Position numbers and translations under genes: made by a program. Under the pieces are notes generated by a model, which made no database searches, was not told the origin of the DNA, and was given only the letters and a program-made list of their open reading frames with translations. Source: Erpobdella octoculata (lineage: Eukaryota > Annelida > Clitellata > Hirudinida > Erpobdellidae). From it: a DNA stretch of 64,000 nucleotides. The stretch spans positions 39,281,460 through 39,345,459 of the forward strand of contig OZ022239.1 in the NCBI GenBank assembly GCA_963978895.1, read 5' to 3'. This document shows positions 49,601-54,549 of this stretch, in pieces. The stretch's first letter is position 1; each line of letters opens with the position of its first letter.

Positions 49601-49909
49601 CCTGTTCAATGTTTATTAATAATAAAAATGAGTAACAAAATAATAACTCTGTACAGTGCTGTGTTCACATGGACGAACTTACTCGTGGTTGTAGTAGAAT
49701 TGGATGGAAGTGAAAAAGAAGCACTGGATTTGATTCCGCTGGTTACCAATGCCATTCTCGAAGAGCACTATCTGATCGTGGGAGTGGTGGTCGTGGTTGA
49801 CCCTGGCGTGGTTCCGATCAATTCGAGGGGAGAAAAGCAGAGAATGCATCTACGTGATGGATTCCTTGCTGATCAACTCGATCCTATCTATGTGGCCTAT
49901 AACATGTGA
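10546..49909 (+). CDS. DIP2: Disco-interacting protein 2 homologue (DIP2), at least 39 coding exons
   Basis: Coding exons: 10546-10618, 10919-10993, 16210-16296, 16404-16532, 17099 to about 17218 (donor uncertain), 17620-17670, 18021-18158, 19078-19133, 19237-19297, 19814-19887, 20273-20396, 24877-24968, 26909-27019, 30146-30269, 30448-30551, 30630-30732, 31086-31150, 31274-31367, 31619-31738, 33855-33969, 34176-34315, 35456-35592, 35723-35803, 37408-37620, 37842-37940, 39098-39230, 41119-41234, 41300-41380, 43030-43195, 43597-43736, 44440-44601, 47946-48076, 48179-48270, 48362-48609, 48885-49004, 49068-49142, 49209-49383, 49457-49580, 49657-49909. All other junctions are GT-AG with matching phase. 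The product is about 1,530 aa (vertebrate DIP2s are about 1,570): an N-terminal DMAP1-binding domain, a low-complexity linker and two adenylate-forming (acyl-AMP ligase-like) domains. Family members influence lipid balance and axon/neuron morphology. The end, QRMHLRDGFLADQLDPIYVA, is nearly invariant in the family. The reading frame shows no defect. Confidence 0.96.
11278..11375 (+). repeat. Internal direct repeat of the MULE, copy 1
   Basis: About 100 bp (ttgaggctctttgacattag…agctccgcctcca…) recurs at 12065-12160 in the same orientation, about 85% by eye, on the other side of the transposase remnant. Confidence 0.75.
12065..12160 (+). repeat. Internal direct repeat of the MULE, copy 2
   Basis: Partner of 11278-11375 (ttgaggctctttgacattgg…gagctccgcctccacg). 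Lies between the coding remnant and the right arm. Confidence 0.75.
12397..12450. repeat. (CT)n microsatellite
   Basis: CT run grading into CTTT, 45-55 bp, just beyond the MULE. Confidence 0.9.
12460..14010. other. DIP2 intron 2, decayed repeat DNA
   Basis: No intact frame. The block around 12550-12620 (cggtataatcccactaagta…ttaagggaccatag…) resembles the end of a pogo/Tigger-type element. The following 1.4 kb has coding-like texture but many stops. I cannot name a family with confidence. Confidence 0.35.
14017..14279. repeat. (TATG)n tetranucleotide microsatellite
   Basis: About 263 bp of TATG with a few variants (TAAG, TCTA, TCTG, TTTG). Because the unit has no stop in any frame, it yields long spurious Met-Tyr-Val-Cys and Tyr-Ile-His-Thr ORFs on both strands. 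Confidence 0.97.
15330..15835 (+). pseudogene. hAT transposase C-terminal remnant (DIP2 intron 2)
   Basis: Patchwork translation shows FENYDDRDVDTGVEIDKYF, then SEPAFCAAIYTLT and, after a frame change, VDELLLARSKYEQTQTSLH. The order 'SE-x-x-FxAA…T…LDHEM-x-DELL' is the C-terminal dimerisation region of hAT transposases. Several stops and frame changes interrupt it. No ends or target duplication were found. Confidence 0.5.
18540..18660 (-). mobile_element. tRNA-derived SINE, minus strand (DIP2 intron 7)
   Basis: Reverse complement begins gtgccggtggtttagcggta agacc, an A-box-like start, and further on has gggtagccacctataaatgg. The second block is shared with the SINE at 62985-63196 (gtaggcgcctataaatggct), so both belong to one family. 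Confidence 0.55.
19237..39230 (+). CDS. DIP2: DIP2 first adenylate-forming domain (exons 9-26)
   Basis: Exon 9 (RPKRKPLREYFVDEEDSVLE) is the conserved entry peptide. Exons 11-13 carry TLLYGKLLTRAHKIAYNLLH, KPGDRVALVYPNNEP and AFYGCLTAGVVPVPIEVPL, the N-terminal subdomain. Exon 16 (MKDGSVMGVTHSRSSM) is at the P-loop (A3) position, and the usual S-G-T-T-G-x-P-K-G is degenerate. Exon 19 has VKSRDLHWGLLAQKD and LLVADGANP; exon 20 CDSFLNVFQNKGLKPEAICP; exon 23 VRTGLLGFLGP at the position of the catalytic TGD; exon 24 GRRHNTDDIIATVLAVEP. Exon 26 ends with CPHTCVTNLPKPREHHP. The degenerate motifs are typical for DIP2, so catalytic activity cannot be assumed. Confidence 0.93.
19598..19740 (+). mobile_element. 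tRNA-derived SINE-like element (DIP2 intron 9)
   Basis: GTAGCTGAAACGGTACAATG at 19606-19625 resembles an A box, and TCGGTTCTAACCTTAG about 50 bp later a B box (GGTTCNANNCC). It ends in an A-rich tail (atgaaataaaagcattcaaa). It does not fold as a functional tRNA by eye, so a SINE is preferred over a tRNA gene. Confidence 0.5.
20437..20985 (+). pseudogene. LINE (L2/CR1-like) 3' fragment (DIP2 intron 11)
   Basis: The frame reads FILPSSFDNMFVKLSDVHSY, DLRPGHCFRTDFARTTLKTF and GPRIYSNIPISVSSLK, then after a stop FKQALKSYLL. This is the 'HSYNTR…F…GP-x-IWNSLP…FK-x-x-LK-x-YL' close of CR1/L2-group LINEs. It is followed by a 3'UTR ending ctcaataaatgaataaaa and then a TA run. 5'-truncated and degenerate; sense orientation relative to DIP2. 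Confidence 0.6.
20990..21087. repeat. (TA)n plus (CAT)n microsatellite
   Basis: TA run 20990-21060, then nine CAT units to 21087. On the minus strand the CAT part is the (ATG)n 3' tail of the adjacent LINE. Confidence 0.92.
21061..24412 (-). mobile_element. Near-complete RTE-like non-LTR retrotransposon, antisense in DIP2 intron 11
   Basis: The element runs from a 5'UTR at about 24412-24288 (contains minus-strand tgtcgtaaaaggcgactaaa and cgcaggaagggcatccgggt) through one long ORF to a 3' tail of (ATGATG)n at 21061-21087. ATG-type tails are typical of RTE-group LINEs. Both sides are TA microsatellites (20990-21060 and 24418-24468), so a target duplication cannot be separated from the repeat. 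A truncated relative lies at 42272-42510. The uninterrupted ORF suggests recent insertion. Confidence 0.88.
21120..24287 (-). CDS. LINE polyprotein: APE endonuclease, reverse transcriptase, PHD-like finger (1055 aa)
   Basis: Residues about 48-290 form an apurinic-like endonuclease: CLQETGW (78-84), SIYAPQVG (147-154), CGDFNGHVG (183-191), ANTWF (228-232), VDYILV (251-256) and PQHK (277-280) supply the expected catalytic N, E, D, N, D, H positions. Reverse transcriptase covers about 500-785 with SYRGIKLLEHAMKVLER, AFVDLEKAFDRVP (648-660), VGVHQGSVLSPLLF and the YADD catalytic box at 740-743. A C4HC3-like zinc finger follows (CSVC…CVDCKSWVHKRCS…CKSC, about 797-840). The C-terminal part has the CYLGDTLGSGGG and WFGHLER motifs common in RTE-like proteins. 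No stop or frameshift is seen, so the protein may be active. RTE-clade placement comes from motif style and the ATG tail. The stop is TAG at 21120-21122; the start at 24287 is the first Met of the open frame. Confidence 0.92.
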   Translation of the reverse strand: MGYETKNSMPARTSPGQTRSALPFLGLDGSEKFAMGLKKNLEGSSVCLRIGSVNVGTMRGRDGEVADMAARRCLDFCCLQETGWKGEGARKLGEYKFFWMGSEKGIHGVGMLVADRWVEKVLEVKRVSERLLLLRVIVGKSVLNLLSIYAPQVGRPMEEKEEFLAMMVKVVSDINVDENLLICGDFNGHVGTGIDGFEGVHGGCGFGKRNLEGEMILEFADSLYLAVANTWFKKEDNKLITYESGGCRTVVDYILVRKSERKFIRDVKIIRSEACIPQHKLLICVMELNEKVKKCNVKFVERCKVWKLKETETKCIFKERVQAKAAVVMNGLGDVEKIWNDLKQCLLEEAVAVCGVTKGISRHKETWWWNEEVAALVKEKRRLFNLLKCQQHGKNLATKESYNQAKRMAKKAIFNAKNAVRKTFCEDLDREDRKGNVFRVAKQLMRKNRDVVGANCVKDHEGKVVAEDSRLLEVWRAHYDRISNEEFTWDANGLTHVSPVCGPSEKLTTLEVSNAIHKMKRNKAAGPSGVVADMLKAAGAVGIVWMTEVCNAVVKDGKTPVDWNKSWMVNVYKGKGDALACGSYRGIKLLEHAMKVLERVIEKRVRKIVKIDGMQFGFMMGKGTTDAIFIVRQLQEKYLAKNKDLWMAFVDLEKAFDRVPREIVWWALRCLGVDEWLVSVIRTMYDDAATVVRVNGKESDAFSVKVGVHQGSVLSPLLFIIVLEALSRELRVGLPMELLYADDLVLLAETEDSLLEKLRIWKIGMEAKGLRVNASKTKIMKCRAGMGQVKKSGKWPCSVCRKGVGSNSICCVDCKSWVHKRCSGILGSLKDLVGFRCKSCVAGGSVQEELLGEVEVEPGVKVECVTKFCYLGDTLGSGGGVDEAVRARVRSAWAKFKELSPILTTRGASFHVKGKVYRACVQSVLVYGTETWSMKVENLRSLERAERMMVRWMCGVSLNDRARSVDLYSLLNVPCVADVVRRGRLSWFGHLERKSADDWVSAIRDVDVVGVKSKGRSRKTWWECVKKDMDELGLKRQSALDRDLWRGLIWKNVQP
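24418..24468. repeat. Imperfect (TA)n/(ATAC) microsatellite
   Basis: TA run with C interruptions directly beyond the LINE 5' end; with 20990-21060 it suggests insertion into a pre-existing TA repeat. Confidence 0.8.
25930..26240 (-). mobile_element. tRNA-derived SINE sequences, minus strand (DIP2 intron 12)
   Basis: Two tRNA-like blocks sit on the minus strand. 26240-26185 reads ggcgaggcggtgttgccgta … gtgggttcgattcctagtag, with a clear B box (GGTTCGATTCC). 25985-25925 reads ggtcggtggctcagttggta aacaagc, an A-box-like head. They may be one rearranged element or two nested SINEs. A TA run (26237-26350) follows at once. Confidence 0.5.
26237..26360. repeat. (TA)n microsatellite, imperfect
   Basis: About 120 bp of TA with TTTA/GTTT variants, in DIP2 intron 12. 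Confidence 0.93.
27020..28130. other. DIP2 intron 13, first part; no gene
   Basis: AT-rich intron. 27480-27640 is locally richer in CCGAC/GTCGG motifs (aagtcggcaatgatcggttg, gccgac) that recall the subterminal repeats of the MULE at 11059, but no matching end was found. The 64-codon ORF at 27541 runs through this and is not credible. Confidence 0.4.
28138..28995. mobile_element. hAT-type transposon with 8-bp target duplication, inserted in a SINE (DIP2 intron 13)
   Basis: GGCACAAT is duplicated at 28130-28137 and 28996-29003. The ends are inverted: CAGTGTTGTTTCAGTTA on the left and the same sequence reading in from the right. CAG-type termini plus an 8-bp duplication fit hAT. Both subterminal regions (about 28150-28310 and 28830-28985) carry repeated 'cagttagtattacagtta' variants. 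A minus-strand 62-codon frame (28314-28502, KELEVLETNRKKLRAKRKLI) is protein-like but is not a transposase core, so the element is probably non-autonomous. Confidence 0.88.
28996..29215 (+). mobile_element. tRNA-derived SINE (DIP2 intron 13)
   Basis: GGCACAATGATACAGTGGTA AAGTC (A-box region) and CCCGGATTCAACTCCCGGG (B-box region) form a tRNA-like head. The body contains tcaactcagcctttcatcct and aaatgagtaccg, a central block seen in several metazoan SINE families. A few 5' bases are separated from the rest by the hAT insertion at 28138. Confidence 0.65.
32396..33678. mobile_element. DNA transposon with CTGCGTCCCG inverted ends and ATCGT subterminal repeats (DIP2 intron 19)
   Basis: The left end CTGCGTCCCGATATCG and the right end …ATAACGGGACGCAG are inverted copies. 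Subterminal DNA on both sides is full of GTATCG/CGATAC motifs (32400-32530 and 33545-33655, including runs of CGTAT). No convincing transposase frame was found. The element sits in a minisatellite (left flank ttctattggtcattattaag; right flank a similar array), which obscures any target duplication. An internal block (32783-32830, ccacgctcctcttaggctgc) recurs at 18280-18330. Confidence 0.7.
33683..33848 (+). repeat. Degenerate minisatellite, about 27-33-bp unit (upstream of DIP2 exon 20)
   Basis: Five to six units of the type ggtcattatgctagcattaa ttctatt run up to the exon 20 acceptor. A stray unit at 32375-32395 left of the transposon shows the array was split by that insertion. Confidence 0.75.
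34390..35195 (-). pseudogene. Unidentified minus-strand coding remnant (DIP2 intron 21)
   Basis: Minus-strand translation of about 34690-35150 reads, between stops, FEYTKKLMNLATHFRKEELY then KLTDSDKVEIDEEVLKRK, and upstream GKIYQFAACNKMAQIF and LGKQYGGFCAVVKISYQ. The composition is protein-like and several frames stay readable, unlike the surrounding intron. Stops and probable frameshifts show it is broken. The plus-strand 146-codon ORF (34755-35195) is most simply its antisense shadow. It could be a processed pseudogene or a transposon gene; I do not recognise it. Confidence 0.35.
36940..37108. repeat. Solo hAT-like terminus with 'agttaaagtttaac' repeats (DIP2 intron 23)
   Basis: The sequence ends ...atagtttgtgcccatctctg, close to the right end of the hAT at 56988 (agtgcccatcactg), and is preceded by repeated gttaa/ttaac palindromic motifs. 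I did not find the matching left end, so this is likely a truncated copy. Confidence 0.45.
38124..38529. mobile_element. Non-autonomous hAT-type element with perfect 8-bp target duplication (DIP2 intron 25)
   Basis: CTCTCAGT at 38116-38123 is repeated at 38530-38537. The 406-bp element starts CATTGGCGTACGGGAGCT and ends with the inverted version (AGCTCGTACGCTAATG). G/C tracts lie next to each end (gtggggggctg / cagcccccctcgccccccc). No coding capacity. The 8-bp duplication is consistent with hAT (also with P-like or Merlin elements). Confidence 0.85.
40580..40667. repeat. (TA)n microsatellite
   Basis: About 88 bp of TA in DIP2 intron 26. Confidence 0.95.
40674..40866. mobile_element. Small MITE-like element with AGTACTGC ends (DIP2 intron 26)
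   Basis: Left end agtactgcgtgggcc, right end ggtccctgcagtact: inverted, about 193 bp apart. The interior is a set of short repeats of gggcctaaaat/aggcctaaaatt type. It abuts the TA microsatellite, so no target duplication could be read. Confidence 0.5.
41119..49909 (+). CDS. DIP2: DIP2 second adenylate-forming domain (exons 27-39)
   Basis: Exons 28-29 have FLSEVLKWRAQSTPEHILYT and LGDHVALIFPPGLELIAAFY. Exon 30 has VPVTIRPPHPMNIATTLPTV; exon 31 YLDFSVSTTGMLAGVK (A3/P-loop position), joined to MSHSATSSLCKAMKLQ in exon 32. Exons 33-34 follow with SGHHSILIPPSEVEINPSLW and MELCTKGLGTSVTLLKSRGV. Exon 37 has YARTGYLGFIRRTE at the TGD site and exon 38 LRGMRYHPMDIE, the hinge region. Exon 39 carries FTWTNLLVVVVELDGSEKEA to the stop TGA at 49907-49909. 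A lysine at the A10 position is not evident, as in other DIP2s. Confidence 0.94.
42272..42510 (-). mobile_element. 5'-truncated copy of the RTE-like LINE (DIP2 intron 28)
   Basis: Matches 21079-21301 over about 230 bp with scattered substitutions (shared blocks include ccctattccacrctaggcta, cgatccagggcagac, cactcctacaacatccacat and gccgaaacccaatcatct). It holds only the 3' end of the ORF and a short CAT tail. It is in antisense orientation like the full-length copy, and its frame is broken. Confidence 0.85.
43740..44435. other. DIP2 intron 30; possible LINE 3' end
   Basis: The stretch 44190-44380 (…gtgtaagtggtcgtcggccc tgccatttgataac… then tatataaataaataata) has the shape of a LINE 3'UTR and tail. 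The 81-codon ORF over it is very hydrophobic and not conserved-looking. Low certainty. Confidence 0.3.
44612..44950 (+). repeat. Degenerate 15-16-bp tandem repeats, left arm of an inverted pair (DIP2 intron 31)
   Basis: Units such as catgacatttaatacc, acgacatttaataca, cgacttttaatgctgg and cgactattaatactg run for about 300 bp, starting about 11 bp after the exon 31 donor. The reverse complement of the same unit occurs at 47750-47865. Together they look like the arms of a foldback-type element. Confidence 0.6.
45003..47095 (+). mobile_element. 5'-truncated CR1-like LINE, sense in DIP2 intron 31
   Basis: Sequence is readable as LINE protein from about 45009 (…RCVPSELLSHSARQAKRRCR, the linker before the reverse transcriptase). 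The endonuclease domain is missing, so the insertion was 5'-truncated. The 3' end is ctggcgctttacaaattgac followed by (ATT)n at 47066-47095, a typical CR1-group tail. It lies between the inverted tandem repeats at 44612 and 47750. Confidence 0.85.
45009..47036 (+). CDS. Reverse transcriptase of the truncated CR1-like LINE
   Basis: The open frame runs from about 45009 to TGA at 47034-47036 with no internal stop; an upstream in-frame stop lies at 45006-45008 just outside the element. Counting from the GTG at 45099: SNYRPISNLTTISKLLERIV (195-214), AYRSGHSTETALLHVLDSM (234-252), CLDLSAAFDTIRHDIL (266-281), GVPQGSVLGPLLF (325-337) and the YADD catalytic box at 358-361. The end carries SYSSPAIWNSLPPSI and FKKHLKTHLFSKAF, the CR1-group C-terminus. 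There is no endonuclease and no native start codon, so it is not expected to make a mobile protein, though the intact frame points to a young insertion. The minus-strand ORF at 45836-46255 is its shadow. Confidence 0.88.
47100..47749. other. DIP2 intron 31, between LINE and right repeat arm; no gene
   Basis: Unremarkable AT-rich DNA. A short coding-like patch near 47290-47420 (KSFVSSYLAGTFTWLDED-like) is not sustained. Confidence 0.4.
47750..47865 (-). repeat. Degenerate tandem repeats, right arm of the inverted pair (DIP2 intron 31)
   Basis: Reverse complement contains tcacatttaataccgg, tcatacaataccgg, cgactaataatccaa and catgacttaatccc, the same unit as 44612-44950 in the opposite orientation. 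It ends about 80 bp before exon 32. Confidence 0.6.
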
Positions 49910-50151
49910 AGTTCTACTGCTGCATGGGTGACTTGTTGCGTATATATATATATATTTGAGGTTCCGTTCGGTCAACCTCGTCATTTTTTTTTTATTGTAT
50001 TATAACGGGTCTGCAGTTTTTTTTTCTTCGTCGATAGTGGTTGATGCGGTTATGATTATAAATTCATAATAGTTTTTGAAAAATGAACATTCGTTTCTGG
50101 ATTTTCTCTTTCGACATTCATACTATTTATAGCATTCTTCTTACAAGATGA

Positions 50152-50157
50152 AATAAA
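50152..50157 (+). terminator. DIP2: Candidate polyA signal of DIP2
   Basis: AATAAA 243 bp after the DIP2 stop codon. A second AATAAA at 50931-50936 could give a 3'UTR of about 1 kb. RNA evidence would be needed to choose. Confidence 0.5.
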
Positions 50158-50159
50158 GC

Positions 50160-51830
50160 TTAGGCGTGTAGAATCTTTAAACTTAATGCCGTTTACAATA
50201 TTTTTCAGGCTTGACATGCATTTCCATGTAAATGTTTGGATTGAATTTTGTGATAAAGGTTTTTTGTTATCCAATTTCTGTCTGGCCTTTCTGCAAAAGT
50301 TTTCATTTCAGTTACATAGACATTGCTAGCCTAGTTTGTGGGATTTAAGCAATTTCCTGGACGTGTTATAGTGGCCTGTTCAGTTCATATTTATCCCAAA
50401 TATTGATATTCTGTGCTACATTGAGACCTTGTTATCTTTTATACCAACGATTGATTGCAAATGTGTGTTAAAGTCACAAGGAATCAAAACAGTTTATATA
50501 TCTGTTTACACCTTTCTTATGTTCCTATCATGCTTTTTTAAAACTAGTTTCTTGTTAAACAACATATTTGATTTCATTATACCTGCTGCCTGCCTGTCTA
50601 GTATAAGAATCTTATAAAGCTCGTATCTGTGGAAAGTCTGTACAAAGCTGATTTAACTTCTGAGACCGGCTACATCAATTCATTATGATAACCTTTCAAT
50701 ATGCAACCTCTTCGCCATGCTTTTCATAGTCTAGCTTATTTCCTAGCTGTAAAAATTAAAATGCATGTCTGTTAATTTTGCAACTGTTATTTATTTCATG
50801 ACTGTATTATTCTGTTTTTATTCCTACTGACTGAGAACATGTATCTTTTTGTTCTGATTGGCGGTTTACTGGCTATTCGTCTGCAAGTGTTTTATTTAAC
50901 AGCCTGGAATGATTTGTTTGTGAATTGGATAATAAAATTAAGTATGAATGTCTGGTACTATCTCCTTTACATGCATACATGAATATGAATGAATATATAT
51001 ATATACCTGGCTGCATTCTTGTTAAATCCATCATTCATAAGTTCAATTTGTTATAATACCTATTTTACAAGACTTTATTAATCAAGTAGTTGAACCATCT
51101 ATCAGTTTGTTTATTTACTTCCCAGAGATTCAAATTTAGTCTGGATTATTTTTGAATTGTTTTTTTAATATAAAAATTTGTGAATTCTTAGTTTGGCGGA
51201 ATTTTGCTAGGACATTTTGTTGTTGTATTGTTTGTCATTTTGTTGTTCTATACAAATTCAATCAAACAACTGTTATATCTAACTGGAAGGATTGCTTTTC
51301 TCTGTTATGAGAATTACTGGGAAATGTCAGACTGCAATAAATTCTTAACAGTTTTCTACCACTTGTCAACTTGGCGGGGTTGTTTGAGTTCAGGCCATTT
51401 TGTTCTTTTTGTGTATAATGGCTTAACTTTTCTCTAAAAGCAAGTTGTATCGAAAAGTCGGAATCACCAAATTAAGAAGTAAAGCAGAGTAAGGGTTACA
51501 TCAAACTAGCGATGAATCAGTGCGCATCGGAACTTCTTTTGCGTGTGTAGAAAACTTTTTATGAACCGATGATTGATGAATAACTACTGTAGTGTATTAA
51601 ATTGTGTCAGCTCTGAACCTGCAAATTCAAACTTTTTGAGCCAAATGTAATCACCGAACTCGTAAAATTATATTTGACTATGGGTCACGATTTGGTAATT
51701 TGACACAATCTTGCTTCACTCACAACTGTCTGCGGCTAAAGCCCTGGACACATCGACAAAAAAACCCAACCCGACAACACCAAACCAAATCGGTCGGTGT
51801 GAAATAGTCAAACACAAACGGGACAAGCAC
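50160..51830. other. DIP2 3' flank, no gene seen
   Basis: T-rich DNA without a sustained reading frame or recognised repeat. Part of it (to about 50950) may be the long DIP2 3'UTR. Confidence 0.45.
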
Positions 51831-51837
51831 GTTGAAG

Positions 51838-52380
51838 TTGAATTAGAAAATATGAGGAAAAACTAAGTCGAAACATAAAGACTGACAGCAAAAGTTTTTA
51901 CAATTATATGCGAAGCAAGCAAAAAAGAAAAGACAAAGTGGGCCACTAAAAAACAACCAAGGCAATATCATAACCAATGATGAAGTTACGGCAGAAATGC
52001 TCATTAACTAGTTTGGATCAGTTCTTACAAAAGAGGACTTAAATTGCATTCCAGAGCCAAGACGAAAGTGCAAAGAGAATTTTGATCAAGTATTGACAGA
52101 CGTTATTATCACAAAAGAAATGGTTGTGGACTTGCTGGGAAAACTACGAGAAGACAAATCACCAGGAATAGACAAGATTCATCCAAAGTTTCTGAAAGAA
52201 GTGAGACATGAGATTGCAGAACATTTGACCAGCTTATTCAACAATTCCATCATATAGGGACTGGAGAGACGCAATAATAACACCTCTGTTCAAAAAAGGT
52301 AATAGATGGGAGACCAGTAATTATAGGCCAGTAAGTCTAACATGCATCGTTTGCAAAACTTTTGTCCAATTGATCCGAAA
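51838..52380 (+). pseudogene. LINE reverse-transcriptase fragment (CR1-group), degenerate
   Basis: Plus-strand pieces read NIKTDSKSFYNYMRSKQ, KCKENFDQVLTDVIITKEMV, DLLGKLREDKSPGIDKIHPK and RDWRDAIITPLFKKGNRWET then SNYRPVSLTCIVCKTF. This is the N-terminal finger region of a LINE reverse transcriptase ('L-x-x-x-KSPG-D-x-IHP', 'W-x-x-A-x-I-x-P-x-FKKG', 'NYRPVSLT'). Stops and deletions interrupt it, and the YADD part is missing where repeat B begins near 52375. Confidence 0.75.
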
Positions 52381-52490
52381 ATTTGATAGAATGCATTGTT
52401 AATCAGTTCGGAGGTACCTATGTTTAAATTTTTAAGTCTCTAGCTCATCGGGAAGACAGACAGACAGAGAAGTCAAGTTAAGTAAAAGTG
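52375..52490 (+). repeat. Dispersed repeat B, copy 1
   Basis: Matches the reverse complement of 63695-63830 (aaaatttgatagaat, atgtttaaatttttaagtct, agacagacagagaagtcaag ttaagta), with about 25 bp deleted here. Confidence 0.7.
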
Positions 52491-52649
52491 TGTAAAAACG
52501 GACTTCTGTCCGGGTCTGAGATTTTATAACTGGCCAATAAAAACATAAGTTTAGTGGAATATGTCAAGATCACCCAGTACCTATACAAGATATTTAATGA
52601 ATATAATAAATACATGTAACTGCTATAATTTAATTGTGATATAATTTTT

Positions 52650-52835
52650 AACGTGGCAATTGGTACCCGGGGTAGGCGTCCCAGAAGGGAGGACATGACT
52701 CCCCCCACAATTTTTGAGGTGGGGAACAATAATGTCTTTGTTCCCTTCCACTTTTACAATGTCATAGTTTTCTACTTTAGGCCCCCTTTGCCCCCTTGTA
52801 CCCTCGTAGTTGCGGGCCTAAATAAACTGAGCATC
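52650..52835 (+). repeat. Dispersed repeat C, copy 1
   Basis: Shares ggaggacatgactcc...cacaatttttgaggtg and acaataatgt...ttttacaatrtcat with 54062-54205. G/C-rich at its left end; probably a non-autonomous DNA element. Confidence 0.6.
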
Positions 52836-52848
52836 ATGTTGGAAAAAC

Positions 52849-53876
52849 ATGTCACAAACAGTGGCTGGAACACGAGTTGCTGTTAAAGAAATTATGAAGA
52901 GATTTTTGACTCTACGTAAAAACTATAGGTTCAATTGCTTTTGGGTGCGTATGTTCAGGAAAAATGTGCTGAATACCAACTCAAGCAGCCTTCAGCTCCA
53001 CATTCGAGAAAGCCGCCCAAGAAGCTTCAGTACACTGACAAGCCGGCAAAGCCTAATGATTTCACTTCTGAGGAACATTTTAAAAGAATTTACTCCAAAC
53101 CCATCGACGTGGTGGTTTCTGAATTAGAGCGCCGCTATGATCAAAGTGGATACAGTAGAGTGGCGATCTTGGAAGAAGTACTTCTAAACTCACTAGCTTC
53201 AGAAGAAGAATCCCAGATCCAGTGGTGTAGCTAGGGTTTTTGGCGCCCGGGGCAAAGTCTAATAAATGCGCCCCTACGCATCCCATCTGTCTTAACTTTG
53301 CTTTAAAAAAAACTGATGACCGGGTGGGGTGGTAGTCGGAAATTTTCTTTTCAAAAATTTTAAAAATACCTGATGACCGAGGGTAGGGTAGTCACATAAT
53401 CGTTTTTTTTGGCACCTCCATGACTGCTCCCGCGGCAGCTTGCCTCTTGACCCTTAGCTACCTCTCTGTCAAGATCTCACTTGGCCGCCCTGATTGTGGA
53501 GTGTGCCTTAAAGTGTATACGAAATTTGACATACGTCGTCTAGAATTACAGCTGCGCATGGTAAGCGGAATGAAAACTCTTCACAACTGCCGGAGCTTAC
53601 AAAGCGTTGCTTCTAAATTGCGAAGCTACCAGAACAAACTCGAAGACTTTTTGGGGAAGTCGATCGTCTTCTAAGGATTTGATTGATAATACCAACCTCA
53701 AATGCCACCTCAGAGCAAAGTTTTTCTACTTTGCGTCGCCTAAAGAAAAGACATGGCTGAGAACGAAGATGACGCAAAATCGTTTGAATATTTGCATGCT
53801 GTTGCATGTGCACCAGGAGACAATTGACGCAGTTGATTTGGGCTTACTTTGCCGCCAGTTTGTTAGTTTGTTTTAA
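52849..53876 (+). pseudogene. ZMYM1/hAT-like transposase C-terminal half, split by a nested element
   Basis: The first part (52935-53219) reads KPAKPNDFTSEEHFKRIYSK, then VVSELERRYDQSGYSRVAIL and LLNSLASEEE, the central region of DUF4371/ZMYM1-type hAT proteins. After a 240-bp insert the frame resumes (53465 on) with FDIRRLELQLRMVSGMKTLH and, in a shifted frame, KTWLRTKMTQNRLNICMLLH then VHQETIDAVDL, the hAT dimerisation motif. Stops and frameshifts show it is inactive. Confidence 0.7.
53220..53459. mobile_element. Small hAT-type element nested in the ZMYM1/hAT pseudogene
   Basis: Starts CAGTGGTGTAGCTAGGG and ends with a degenerate inverse (ACCCTTAGCTACCTCTCTG). The flanking 8-mers CCCAGATC (53212-53219) and TCAAGATC agree at 6 of 8 positions, an aged duplication. 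CAGTGGYGTAGCTAGGG is a familiar hAT MITE end in invertebrates. It separates two halves of one coding remnant, which supports insertion. Confidence 0.6.
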
Positions 53877-54061
53877 TCGGCATGACATTTTTGACAACTT
53901 TTATGTACAAATGTGATTCAAATAAAAATAGGGGAACTGTGTTTTTATCAACAGTTGACAGTTAATCGACTTAAATTAAAAAAGGCACATTTCATTATTA
54001 CAAGCAGGTTACCAACTTTAATATTTGAGATTACAAAATAAGAAAAGTTTGTTCTTTAACA

Positions 54062-54205
54062 TTGTCCCCCACTTTTTAAAACGATGCGACGCGCCTACAT
54101 AGGCGTCGCAATCGGGGGGACAGGGAGATATGTCTCCTCCACAGTTTTTGAGGTGCGGGACAATAATGTATTTGTCCCCCCATTTTTACAATATCATCGT
54201 TTTTA
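54062..54205 (+). repeat. Dispersed repeat C, copy 2
   Basis: Partner of 52650-52835; the two copies flank the ZMYM1/hAT pseudogene in the same orientation. Confidence 0.6.
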
Positions 54206-54465
54206 CAAACTTTTATTTAGGTTACAATCTCTGTTTGTGTATGTGTGTGTGTGGCTTTCTCTGTAAGCAAATCTTGCAAGTAAAATTTAACCAGCTTTTT
54301 GACTAGCTAGGAAGCTGAAACTTTTAGCATAGCTTTATATTGGATGACAATACATGATTCAATTAAAAAAACTTAATTTAAACATCTTTCGTATTTCTAA
54401 ATCGAGTGTATTTGAAATTAAAGTTTGTGTTAAAAAACTCGTTTTTTCCTTTACTTGTTTTACTT
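54195..54465 (+). repeat. Dispersed repeat A, copy 2
   Basis: Same family as 5045-5310 (opposite strand) and 62285-62525, about 85-90% alike by eye. It lies between repeat C and the DUF4371 pseudogene. Confidence 0.78.
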
Positions 54466-54549
54466 TAGGCCATAAAATTCGCCAGCCCAGTTTAGCAGTT
54501 TTTTTCAATATAATCCCATTATGATTTAACATAACAAGATGTGCTTATG

